Shown one piece after another: positions 8,524 to 16,010 of a stretch of 64,000 nucleotides of DNA (position 1 is its first letter; each line of letters opens with the position of its first letter). The stretch comes from a virus. Where the stretch lies: IMG/VR virus record IMGVR_UViG_3300022723_000240, positions 1 to 64,000 of that record; one strand, given 5' to 3'. The translations under genes were made by a program, and so were the position numbers. A model generated the notes under the pieces. The model did no database searches and had not been told where the DNA came from. It saw only the letters and a program-made list of their open reading frames with translations.

Positions 8524-8766
8524 TTATCCTTTGCGCTGATGAGAGTTGGGTTTCCCACAAAGATCATTAAGATTTGCGTGCAAACTAGTAATCTTATTAG
8601 ATCTAATTAAAACGTCCAGCATGAGTCCACCCATATAATCTATGTGGGGTTTTTTTAGAGCAGCTTTGTCTTCCTTCTGTTCTTTGACCAATTCTTTCAA
8701 AGAGGATCGAACCTCCTCAATTTGGTCACGACGTTCATCGATAGTCAGTTCCGTTAAATCAGACAT
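8524..8766 (-). CDS. Small coiled-coil-like hypothetical protein
   Basis: An 80-residue highly charged helical protein (EELRRDQIEE-like heptads in the first 45 residues), no recognised family. AAGGAAG precedes ATG 8766 at good spacing; the longer start at 8805 has none. It is followed by the bidirectional terminator. It lies 86 bases downstream of the Pth2-like gene and may share its transcript. Confidence 0.6.
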   Translation of the reverse strand: MSDLTELTIDERRDQIEEVRSSLKELVKEQKEDKAALKKPHIDYMGGLMLDVLIRSNKITSLHANLNDLCGKPNSHQRKG

Positions 8767-8852
8767 GGTTTTCTTCCTTAGGGTTAGTGAGTTGTTAAAA
8801 CACACACCTTAAGGAGGTCCGCGAGACATTCAGAAAAAGATATATTGGTATA

Positions 8853-9200
8853 TCATTTTCCGTACCTCCATAGCCTGAATTTAGATAAACATTTTTTCTC
8901 TTCCACTGTTAGAGGCGATGTAGCCACAGCGGTAAGCTGATTTCCGATATCAGGCTCATAAAACCTGACTAATGGAATGTTTTTGTTATCTAATTTCTTT
9001 ATAACTTGTTGCAGGCGCAATTCAGAATTGGCTTCGCAAACAACAACGGCATTAATTCTATCACTATCGCCATATTTTATCCCAGCTTCATGGGCAGCAT
9101 GCACTGCCTGAACTAATTGTTGTTCTACTGGTAGGTCAGTGCGCACAAAAACAAAAAAGTGTTTCTGCGCTCACTCGTAGGCGGTGTTTTTGTTCATCAT
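8853..9200 (-). CDS. Pth2-like peptidyl-tRNA hydrolase with in-frame TGA
   Basis: The 97-residue part from GTG 9146 resembles archaeal/eukaryotic-type peptidyl-tRNA hydrolase 2: RTDLP then QAVHAAHEA (helix with the catalytic-type His) and YEPDIGNQLTA (the Asp-Gly loop). The family frees tRNA from stalled peptidyl-tRNA. The open frame continues upstream of GTG as HFFVFV, which completes the first beta strand of the fold, but meets a TGA at 9173-9171. Beyond it the same frame has ATG ATG at 9200, directly after a TATAAATA box. The product is therefore either translated through UGA (115 residues, Trp at codon 10), started inefficiently at GTG without a ribosome-binding site, or a damaged gene. 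The tRNA with anticodon UCA at 13.7 kb makes the first option worth testing. Confidence 0.6.
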
Positions 9201-9203
9201 ACT

Positions 9204-9233
9204 TATTTATATTTACTTACGACTGGTAGTAAA
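9204..9233 (-). promoter_or_regulatory. Bipartite promoter TTTACTA-N12-AAATATAAATA
   Basis: Minus-strand TTTACTA (9233-9227) precedes a TATAAATA box (9211-9204) with the same 12-bp geometry as the copy at 7950. Only AGT separates the box from ATG 9200, so a transcript would begin at or next to that ATG. Confidence 0.5.
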
Positions 9234-9489
9234 CAAATGGCTTTTTGATTGCCAATAGAAGTCCTTGCACAAAGTGTTCCAAATTTGTCCAATGCAATTA
9301 ACAAATAATTCCTCATAACCGGAAAAGTTATTTATAGACACTCTGAAAGTTGGCTGTTGATCACAATGAAGAACGTATTTAACAACTTGTTGCTAGATCT
9401 TAAACCGATCATTCTTCTTTAAACCAACGACCACAACCATTACAATGGATGTAGGGTAATTTCTCTCTGCATCTGAAGCCGGGGGAACC
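9234..9489. other. Intergenic region upstream of nrdA
   Basis: No confident gene is seen. On the minus strand a second TATAAATA lies at 9336-9329, followed by a 37-codon open frame (ATG 9316 to TAA 9203) without a ribosome-binding site; its tail runs through the next promoter. On the plus strand the nrdA ribosome-binding site GGGGGAA is at 9481-9487. No clear sigma70 promoter for nrdA was found in the 150 bases before it. Confidence 0.4.
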
Positions 9490-12400
9490 ATGATTTTAAA
9501 TATGCTCACGAACGGACAATTTGATGAAGCTCGTGATCACAAATTATCAGAGATTTCTAATAAAGTTAATGGTCGAAGTTCTTGGGATAGCCCTCAGTAT
9601 AATGCTAATAAAGAAATCCAAAAGTCCATAAAAATTGACGAAAGTAGAGATGCATTACTAACTTATGCTGGTCTTTGTCAGTTGTATAATCGTTATTTTC
9701 TCAAAGACAAAGACGGCATTACAGTAGAAACACCACAAAGCTTTTTCGCTCGCGTTGCCACAGGCGTTTGCCGTGGCGATGTAAAATTTGCTCAAAGACT
9801 TTATGATCGTCTCAGCCAATTACATTTTATGTTAGCTACTCCAGTTATCTGCAACGCAGGTACTAATCGTGGTCAACAAATCAGTTGCCTTACCGGTGAC
9901 AACAAAATAAACACTAAAGATGGGTTTAAAAATATCTCTAATATTAATGTTGGTGATGAAGTATTAACACATACCGGAAGTTGGAAAAAAGTAATCGGAT
10001 TCAAAAAACAAGAATCTAGTGATATATGGGCACTAAAAACATACAAAAGATCCACTGAAATAAAGATAACTGGCAATCACACAGTGCTAACGAACAATGG
10101 TTGGAAAAGAATCGATCAAATCAATATCAATGAAGACTATATTGCAATAAATAAACATATACAATGCGATAATAGCAACTTGATATTGGATATGATGGAA
10201 TATTGCACTTATGGCAGTTTAGCATTAGTCAATGACGGAAAGATATACAAAAAGACATCAGATAAACGACTTAGAAGTGGTCCCACAAATGACAACTACT
10301 TGCCAATAAAAGAAAGGGTAGAAGTAAACGAAGATCTAGCTTGGATCATTGGTTTGTGGCTAGCCGAAGGGTCATTAGGAAAAAACTTCATTAGGGTGAC
10401 ACTGCATGCTGATGAATCCCATTTAGGAGATAAGTTCCTGAATATCATAAACAACATGTTTGGAGCAGACGGTAATCAGTACTTATCAGAAGCAAAAAGA
10501 AATGGGAAAATAAACAAGTGGCGTAATGCTTATGCAAATAGCTCTATACTAGAAAGAATGTTTAATAATCTGTTCTATGATGAAAACAAAAACAAAACTA
10601 TACCCAGCAGATTCTTAGATCTACCACCAAATGTCAAAAAATCTTTAATAAAAGGATTTTTTGACGGTGATGGTTGCATCCATGCTGATGGAAGATATAA
10701 CACCACAATTATAAATAATGAAAATCTTTGTGGCCAATTGTATTTAATGGCTACATCAATCGGGTACGATTGCTCCTTACGACTAGACAAACCAGCCGGA
10801 AAATTATCTAAAAACGAATTTAATCAGACATTATCTCTATTTGTAGATGGATTTAATGAAAAATCATCCCAAAAAATAATCGATGGAGACAAAGTAAAAT
10901 ACTCTAGGATCAGGTACTTGCACCGTATCGATGACTATGAAGATACTGTTTACGATATTCAAGTTGAAGATGATGAATCATTTTCTGTATCTGGTGTGGT
11001 AGTCCACAATTGCTTCTTGAATCGCTGCGAAGATTCTATTGAGGGAATCTTTGATGATATGATCGCTGAAAATGCACAAATAAGTAAAGGCGGCGGCGGC
11101 ATTGGAACTTATATGGGCGACGTTCGTGGCAAGAATGCTAGGATCAGCATTGGTGGTAAAAGTGAAGGAATAATCCCATTTGTTAAAATGATTGACTCTC
11201 TTGTCCCAGCCATCAAGCAGGCTGGTATGCGTAAAGGTGCTGCTGCAGTCTATCTAAATGTAGACCACCCAGATATCGAAGATTTCATTAGAGTTCGCGA
11301 CCCGACTGGCGGTGATGAGAACCGCCGTTGCATGAATTTAAATAATGCTGTAGTTGTCACGGACACTTTCATGAAAGCCGTGCGCGATGGTGAAGATTAT
11401 GACTTGATTTGCCCCAACACCAAAAAATCAGTGAAGAAAATTAGTGCTCGTTACATCTGGGAAGAACTAATTCGGATTCGTTCAAAGACTGGTGAGCCAT
11501 ACATCTTATTTTATGACACCATAAACAGGAATATCCCAGATCACCACCAAGAAATGGGCCTAGAAGTCGTACAAAGCAATCTTTGTGCTGAAATCACCTT
11601 GCCCACCAATTACGAACGAACTGCCGTTTGCTGCTTAGGATCAGTAAACTTCGAGACCTTCGACCAGTGGGAAAATGAAATTGATGGGGTCACAGAGGAC
11701 ATCTGCCGTGCTCTCGATAATGTGCTAGAAAACTTCATAGAAAATGCACCAGATCGTTATGCCAGGGCCAAATACTCGGCAAGAATGGAACGATCCATCG
11801 GAGTTGGCGCTATGGGATACCATGGCTACTTGATGGGCAAAGGATGGGCATTCTCATCAGATGTCGCCAGATGCTTCAATAAAAACGTATTCTTAAAAGT
11901 AAAGAAAGGTCTGATAGCTGCATCCGAAAAATTGGCCGTCGAACGCGGACCTTGTCCTGATGGCGGCAATCGACGCAATTCCAACCTTATGGCAATTGCA
12001 CCTACTGCTACCATTTCTACCATTGCTGGGTCCGCTACACCTTGTATCGAGCCTGTTTATGCTAATTCCTACCCTATAGAAACTATGGATGGAACTTTTA
12101 TGATGCGTAACAAATATCTTACACCAATCCTTGATAAATACGGTCAAAACACTCCTAAGATTTGGCGCTCTATCTCTAATAAGAAAGGGTCTGTACAACA
12201 CTTAGACTTCCTATCTAATAAGGAAAAAGAAGTATTCAAGATTGGCGATGAGCTAGACCAGAGAGAAATCATTGTGCAAGCTGCTCATCGTCAGCACGCC
12301 ATGGACCATGGTAAAGGCGGGCAAAGCCAGAGTGTTAATCTATTTTATAAAACTCCTATGGACATCCAAGACCTCCATGAATCCCACATGATGGCCTGGA

Positions 12401-12573
12401 AACTAGGGCTAAAGAGCCTATATTATTTGCGCTCTACTGCTTCATCAGAGGCAGACACTGCTGACAAAATTAAGCAACGCAGTAATAAATTGACAGCTGT
12501 AAGCGACGATGCTCCTAAGGTTTGTACTCTAAACCCAGGAACAAACCCCGAAGAATGCTCTGTTTGCCAATAG
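9490..12573 (+). CDS. nrdA: Class I ribonucleotide reductase large subunit with intein
   Basis: The large subunit reduces ribonucleoside diphosphates to deoxynucleotides with NrdB. It is 1027 residues, of which 133-507 are an intein, leaving a 652-residue enzyme. The first redox cysteine (ISCFL) is the residue right after the intein. The catalytic SNLCAEI loop, the second redox region AVCCLGSVN and the C-terminal CSVCQ relay pair are present. The extein is shorter than the 761-residue E. coli NrdA because the N-terminal ATP-cone is absent, so dATP feedback through that domain is not expected. GGGGGAA precedes the ATG. A terminator separates it from nrdB 60 bases downstream. Escape from the host dNTP limit during phage replication is the usual role. 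Confidence 0.95.
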   Translation: MILNMLTNGQFDEARDHKLSEISNKVNGRSSWDSPQYNANKEIQKSIKIDESRDALLTYAGLCQLYNRYFLKDKDGITVETPQSFFARVATGVCRGDVKFAQRLYDRLSQLHFMLATPVICNAGTNRGQQISCLTGDNKINTKDGFKNISNINVGDEVLTHTGSWKKVIGFKKQESSDIWALKTYKRSTEIKITGNHTVLTNNGWKRIDQININEDYIAINKHIQCDNSNLILDMMEYCTYGSLALVNDGKIYKKTSDKRLRSGPTNDNYLPIKERVEVNEDLAWIIGLWLAEGSLGKNFIRVTLHADESHLGDKFLNIINNMFGADGNQYLSEAKRNGKINKWRNAYANSSILERMFNNLFYDENKNKTIPSRFLDLPPNVKKSLIKGFFDGDGCIHADGRYNTTIINNENLCGQLYLMATSIGYDCSLRLDKPAGKLSKNEFNQTLSLFVDGFNEKSSQKIIDGDKVKYSRIRYLHRIDDYEDTVYDIQVEDDESFSVSGVVVHNCFLNRCEDSIEGIFDDMIAENAQISKGGGGIGTYMGDVRGKNARISIGGKSEGIIPFVKMIDSLVPAIKQAGMRKGAAAVYLNVDHPDIEDFIRVRDPTGGDENRRCMNLNNAVVVTDTFMKAVRDGEDYDLICPNTKKSVKKISARYIWEELIRIRSKTGEPYILFYDTINRNIPDHHQEMGLEVVQSNLCAEITLPTNYERTAVCCLGSVNFETFDQWENEIDGVTEDICRALDNVLENFIENAPDRYARAKYSARMERSIGVGAMGYHGYLMGKGWAFSSDVARCFNKNVFLKVKKGLIAASEKLAVERGPCPDGGNRRNSNLMAIAPTATISTIAGSATPCIEPVYANSYPIETMDGTFMMRNKYLTPILDKYGQNTPKIWRSISNKKGSVQHLDFLSNKEKEVFKIGDELDQREIIVQAAHRQHAMDHGKGGQSQSVNLFYKTPMDIQDLHESHMMAWKLGLKSLYYLRSTASSEADTADKIKQRSNKLTAVSDDAPKVCTLNPGTNPEECSVCQ
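9886..11010 (+). mobile_element. Intein in NrdA with LAGLIDADG endonuclease
   Basis: A 375-residue intein begins CLTGDNKINTKDGF and ends VVVHN before the C-extein CFLNRC. Block B is TGNH, and the endonuclease motifs are IIGLWLAEGS and IKGFFDGDGC. It is inserted immediately before the redox-active cysteine, so the unspliced protein should be inactive. All junction residues for standard splicing are present. Confidence 0.95.
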
Positions 12574-12588
12574 TGTATCTAAAATTGT

Positions 12589-12614
12589 AAGCCACGCTTA
12601 AAGGCGTGGCTTTT
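12589..12614 (+). terminator. Rho-independent terminator between nrdA and nrdB
   Basis: AAGCCACGC (12589-12597) and GCGTGGCTT (12604-12612) form a 9-bp stem with a 6-base loop, continuing into TT and CTATCTT. It lies between nrdA and the nrdB ribosome-binding site, so it may lower or time nrdB expression. Confidence 0.8.
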
Positions 12615-12634
12615 CTATCTTCCAAAGGAACATC

Positions 12635-13693
12635 ATGTCTGAGTACAATCTACTAAACGCTCGTCCTACTTATAAGCCGTTCCAATATCCGTGGGCCTAT
12701 AATGCTTACCATGCCCAAAATGGTATTCATTGGCTTCCAGAAGAAATCCCAATGGAAGATGATATTAGTGATTATTGGAATAAACTAACAGAAAATGAGC
12801 GAAACACGCTTACACAAATTCTACGATTTTTTGTGCAGTCAGATTTAGAAGTTCAAAACAATTATATGACCAATATCGGTCAAGTGTTCCGCACTCCTGA
12901 ATGCGCAATGATGTTAATGGCATTCGCTAATATGGAAGGCATTCACGTTCAAGCCTATGCTCATTTGATTGATACTCTGGGACTCCCAGAGATTGAATAT
13001 TCTGCATTCCTAAGTTACAAGGAAATGAGCGACAAAGCAGACTACATTCACCATTTCGATCTCAGTGACAAAGAGACCCCAGAGGGCAAATACCAAATCG
13101 CCCGTAACATTGCGGTATTTGGTGCCTTTATGGAAGGCGTACAACTATTTAGTTCTTTCTGCGTGTTCATGAGTTTTACTCGTCGTGGACTAATGAAAGG
13201 CACTGGTAAAATCATTAAATTTTCAATTAAGGATGAAAGTCTCCATTCTAAAACAATGGCTCTACTGTTTCGAACCTTTTTAGAAGAAAATCCAGATGTT
13301 GATCGTAAAGCACTAAAGGAAGAACTCAATAACATTTGCAAAGACATGATTAACTTAGAAGACCATTTTATCGATCTGTGCTTTGAAATGGGCGATCTTG
13401 AAGGCCTCACAGCCCAAGAAGTAAAAGACTATATCCGCTATATGGCAGACATTCGCCTTATGGATTTTGGCTTGCCAACGCTATACGGGATCGAAGAAGA
13501 TCCTTGCCCCTGGATGGAAGATCTAATTGGCGGCAAAGAACTGGCTTTATTCTTTGAGCAGAAAGTTGCTGAATACAGCAAAGGCGCTACCGCATTAGAT
13601 GGCAAAATCGACTGGAATAAACCGCTTGATTATGACCACGGTCTCAAATGCGAGATTAATGATATCGGAACTGGCCGATTCTCAAAAACCTAA
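12635..13693 (+). CDS. nrdB: Class I ribonucleotide reductase small subunit
   Basis: The radical-generating beta subunit (352 residues) that pairs with NrdA. Metal ligands fit the family pattern: D70, E101 and H104 (MEGIH), then the E of MEGVQLF and ESLH near residue 220. The radical tyrosine is Y108, seven residues after E101, so this is a tyrosyl-radical enzyme rather than a Tyr-less subclass. AAAGGAA precedes the ATG. It directly follows nrdA behind a hairpin terminator and ends with TAA just before the convergent tRNA gene. Confidence 0.95.
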   Translation: MSEYNLLNARPTYKPFQYPWAYNAYHAQNGIHWLPEEIPMEDDISDYWNKLTENERNTLTQILRFFVQSDLEVQNNYMTNIGQVFRTPECAMMLMAFANMEGIHVQAYAHLIDTLGLPEIEYSAFLSYKEMSDKADYIHHFDLSDKETPEGKYQIARNIAVFGAFMEGVQLFSSFCVFMSFTRRGLMKGTGKIIKFSIKDESLHSKTMALLFRTFLEENPDVDRKALKEELNNICKDMINLEDHFIDLCFEMGDLEGLTAQEVKDYIRYMADIRLMDFGLPTLYGIEEDPCPWMEDLIGGKELALFFEQKVAEYSKGATALDGKIDWNKPLDYDHGLKCEINDIGTGRFSKT

Positions 13694-13698
13694 AAATA

Positions 13699-13773
13699 CG
13701 GGCCGTGTGGGATTCGAACCCACAACCAGCGGTTTTGAAGACCGCCGCTCTAGCCAATTGGAGCTAACGGCCC
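13699..13773 (-). tRNA. tRNA with anticodon UCA (UGA-reading, tRNA-Trp-like)
   Basis: The minus strand folds into a complete cloverleaf: acceptor GGGCCGT/ACGGCCC (7 of 7 pairs), D stem GCTC/GAGC, anticodon stem GCGGT/ACCGC, loop CTTCAAA, 5-base variable region, T stem GTGGG/CCCAC with loop TTCGAAT, and discriminator G. The anticodon is UCA, which pairs with UGA. The short variable arm and 7-bp acceptor exclude a selenocysteine tRNA. G73, the AATTGG D-loop and the TCAAA loop resemble tRNA-Trp, so it is probably a tRNA-Trp(UCA) suppressor, able to read UGA and perhaps UGG. CCA is not encoded. Its 5' end abuts the stop codon of the gene at 13774. Confidence 0.9.
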
Positions 13774-14079
13774 TTAAATATCTCTCATATTCGCCAAGCC
13801 ATAAATGGCTTTTGCACCATACGCTGCCACTTTTTCAGTCGGCAACGTACTATTATTGATAAGATCCTCAACTTCATTAATAATCTTAGTGGCTAAATCA
13901 ACGGCCAGATCATCTTCGTCAGATAAAGGATCCTCTTCGAACAACTGCTTATTTGCTAGATGTCTAACAGCAGCGCCCACTACCATTGTAAAAATATCTT
14001 CCTTAGTTAATTCACCTTTGTGTTCTTCAAACAGATGGTTAACAGTTTCTTCAATATTCGTGCTTTCCATTGTTTTCAT
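13774..14079 (-). CDS. Small acidic hypothetical protein (101 aa)
   Basis: Not recognised. A 101-residue helical protein rich in Glu and Asp, with a middle acidic run (EEDPLSDEDD). ATG 14079 follows AAAGGCG at suitable spacing; the GTG at 14094 would only add five residues. A TTATAAAC box lies about 17 bases upstream of the ATG. Its stop codon TAA is immediately followed by the first base of the tRNA, so the tRNA is probably processed from the same transcript. Confidence 0.65.
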   Translation of the reverse strand: MKTMESTNIEETVNHLFEEHKGELTKEDIFTMVVGAAVRHLANKQLFEEDPLSDEDDLAVDLATKIINEVEDLINNSTLPTEKVAAYGAKAIYGLANMRDI

Positions 14080-14157
14080 AGCTACGCCTTTCACAAGTTT
14101 ATAAGCACCAACAAATCAATTTAAGTCATTTCTTGGTTTTCTTATTCCTATAACCTA

Positions 14158-14304
14158 TCACCTCAAAACATCTGAGCAACTTGGGCAAGATGCCCTAAAA
14201 TCATCACCGCTTCTAAAATAATATTCAAACTTATCTTCGGAACACTCTGGGTGCAAGCACATTAATGTTACACGCAACTCACTTTCATGCCAATGACTAA
14301 TCAT
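14158..14304 (-). CDS. 48-residue zinc-ribbon protein
   Basis: A short gene that starts with an ATG overlapping the TGA of the ligase C-terminal gene (ATGA). The product is 48 residues and contains C-x4-C (CLHPEC) and C-x2-C (CPSC), spaced 19 residues apart, a typical small zinc ribbon. It ends with TGA then TAG. Translational coupling is likely because no separate ribosome-binding site is visible. It might be an accessory to the ligase, but that is only inferred from the coupling. Confidence 0.65.
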   Translation of the reverse strand: MISHWHESELRVTLMCLHPECSEDKFEYYFRSGDDFRASCPSCSDVLR

Positions 14305-15152
14305 GCCAACATACCATCGAACTCGTCCATTCCAATAATCTGAACACCAGCCTTACGGGCCTTTTCCGCCTTACTGCTGGTGCTGGCCGGATCTTTGAGC
14401 ACTAAATAGGTAAGATCCTTTCCTACGGACTTCTTTTCTTCACCGCCCAAGTCTTCAAAGGTAGATTTCTGATCAGCGGTCATTCGCACACCAGAGAAGC
14501 AGAATGTTTGCCCCGACAGTTTTCCGTCAGTAATCTTCTTCTTAGGCTGTAGGATCTTAACGTGCTCCCTCAAACGCAGTATTAGGTCCCTGCGCTTCTT
14601 GAGCGACTCATGAACCTCGTTGGCTGTTTCTTGTCCGTATTTGCCAGTATCACTGCACGGCATTCCAACAAAGTTGCTAGCATCGGCATTTAGATAATAG
14701 TCAGTATTATCAAATCCGTGATCGATTAGTAGAGCGGCACGACTGCGCCCCAAGTGTTTGATAGACAAGGATCCAATAAACAGATCAATTGGAATCTCTC
14801 GGGTCTTGTCAATCTCTTTTAGGATTTTCTTGGCATTACTGCCAATTTTCCCCTTGCCAATAGGCAACGCTGCTACTTCATCTTCGTCGAGAGTGTAGAG
14901 ATCATCTACTTCCTTGACCATACCATTATCAATCATGGACATAAGAGCAGTATCGCCAAGCTGCTTGATGTTGGTCTTATTCACCCAATTTCGAATACGC
15001 TGGAAATTAAGATCAGGGCAGTCCTCGTCAGTAACCTTCCAATCACGCCCTTCTCGAACCAGAGGATAACCCTTCCAATCAGTAGGAGGCGAATGGAAAT
15101 CCTTATTAATAGCTTTTAATATTATATTAACACCACCACAACGAATAGCCAT
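14301..15152 (-). CDS. ligB: NAD-dependent DNA ligase, C-terminal subunit (HhH and BRCT)
   Basis: A 283-residue protein equal to the C-terminal part of bacterial LigA. It begins near the zinc-finger end (GYPLVREG then TDEDCPD), has helix-hairpin-helix motifs over about residues 50-190 and a BRCT domain (LSGQTFCFSG, then GGEEKKSVGKDLTYLV) over the last 80. It lacks the adenylation domain, which is encoded at 15996-17165 on the same strand, with an endonuclease gene in between. The start has AGGAGA and a promoter box, so it is separately expressed and should pair with the N-terminal subunit. Phage T5 has a comparable two-gene NAD ligase. Confidence 0.88.
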   Translation of the reverse strand: MAIRCGGVNIILKAINKDFHSPPTDWKGYPLVREGRDWKVTDEDCPDLNFQRIRNWVNKTNIKQLGDTALMSMIDNGMVKEVDDLYTLDEDEVAALPIGKGKIGSNAKKILKEIDKTREIPIDLFIGSLSIKHLGRSRAALLIDHGFDNTDYYLNADASNFVGMPCSDTGKYGQETANEVHESLKKRRDLILRLREHVKILQPKKKITDGKLSGQTFCFSGVRMTADQKSTFEDLGGEEKKSVGKDLTYLVLKDPASTSSKAEKARKAGVQIIGMDEFDGMLA

Positions 15153-15166
15153 TTATGTCTCCTACA

Positions 15167-15195
15167 ATTTGTAACAAGAACAAGTGATTTAGTAA
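15167..15195 (-). promoter_or_regulatory. Bipartite promoter before ligB
   Basis: Minus-strand TTACTAA (15195-15189), 12 bp, then TGTTACAAAT (15176-15167), followed by TGTAGGAGA and ATG 15152. The leader would be about a dozen bases, starting near the ribosome-binding site. Confidence 0.5.
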
Positions 15196-15206
15196 ACCAC
15201 AATCAA

Positions 15207-16010
15207 ATGTACTTAATGAAAAGGCAGCGACATTATAACATTCAATCACATGAACTAAAATTATTATATGAAAACGGTTACTCCCAAAGTAAATTATCTG
15301 AATATTTTAAATGTAGTCACACAGTTATTGAAAATCGAATGAAAGAATATAATATCGAAAGGCGATCTTATGCTAAAGCATCATCGATCCGGAACAAAAC
15401 AATTAAACTAAATGAATCACAGGAACAATTGATTATTGGATCCCTATTAGGTGACGCTTGTTTAGTGGAAGCCAATTATATCAGCAACAAAAAGTCCAAA
15501 TCTAAACTTAAAACTTACCGACTATTATTCGCTCACAGCGAAAAACAAATTGAATATCTTAAGCACAAGAAAAATATATTGGGCGGATCTAAAATAGGAA
15601 CCAGAAAGAGTGGTCATGGTGCCACAATCAAACATTTTGCATTTTGTAGTAAACCAACTTTAGAGCCATTCGCCAAAATCTGTCTACGGGACAACAAAAA
15701 ATCAGTAACTAAAGAATGGTTGTCCCAACTAAAACCGGAAGGATTGGCCTATTGGTTTATGGATGATGGCTATACCATAAAACGCAGTCGAACCTCTCAC
15801 GGTGCGTACCTGTGTACGGACAGTTTCAACGAAGAGGAAATTAAATTGATCCAAGATTGTTTAATCAGAATGGGCCTTGAAACTAAAGTGAGTCACACTA
15901 AAACTGGTCCTAGGGTAAGATTTCCGTCTACTGATATCACAAATTTATTATTTGACATCATTAAGCCATGGGTCATCAAATCCATGGAGTATAAACTAGT
16001 CGGTGTCTGA
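15207..16010 (+). CDS. LAGLIDADG homing endonuclease between the ligase halves
   Basis: A 267-residue protein with an N-terminal helix-turn-helix-like region (SQSKLSEYFKCSHTVIENR, residues about 26-45) and two LAGLIDADG-type motifs, IIGSLLGDAC near residue 76 and LAYWFMDDGY near 180. Tandem repeats are absent. It is on the strand opposite to the ligase genes and its end overlaps the end of the ligase N-terminal gene by 15 bases. The location fits insertion at the zinc-finger junction of a once continuous ligase gene. No good ribosome-binding site precedes ATG 15207. Confidence 0.88.
   Translation: MYLMKRQRHYNIQSHELKLLYENGYSQSKLSEYFKCSHTVIENRMKEYNIERRSYAKASSIRNKTIKLNESQEQLIIGSLLGDACLVEANYISNKKSKSKLKTYRLLFAHSEKQIEYLKHKKNILGGSKIGTRKSGHGATIKHFAFCSKPTLEPFAKICLRDNKKSVTKEWLSQLKPEGLAYWFMDDGYTIKRSRTSHGAYLCTDSFNEEEIKLIQDCLIRMGLETKVSHTKTGPRVRFPSTDITNLLFDIIKPWVIKSMEYKLVGV

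Noticed and set aside
9360-9420. Small leader peptide before nrdA (18 codons on the plus strand)
   Set aside because: It has no ribosome-binding site or regulatory hairpin around it.
13699-13773. Selenocysteine tRNA
   Set aside because: The anticodon UCA fits, but the acceptor stem is 7 bp and the variable arm 5 bases; selenocysteine tRNAs have a longer acceptor stem and a long variable arm.
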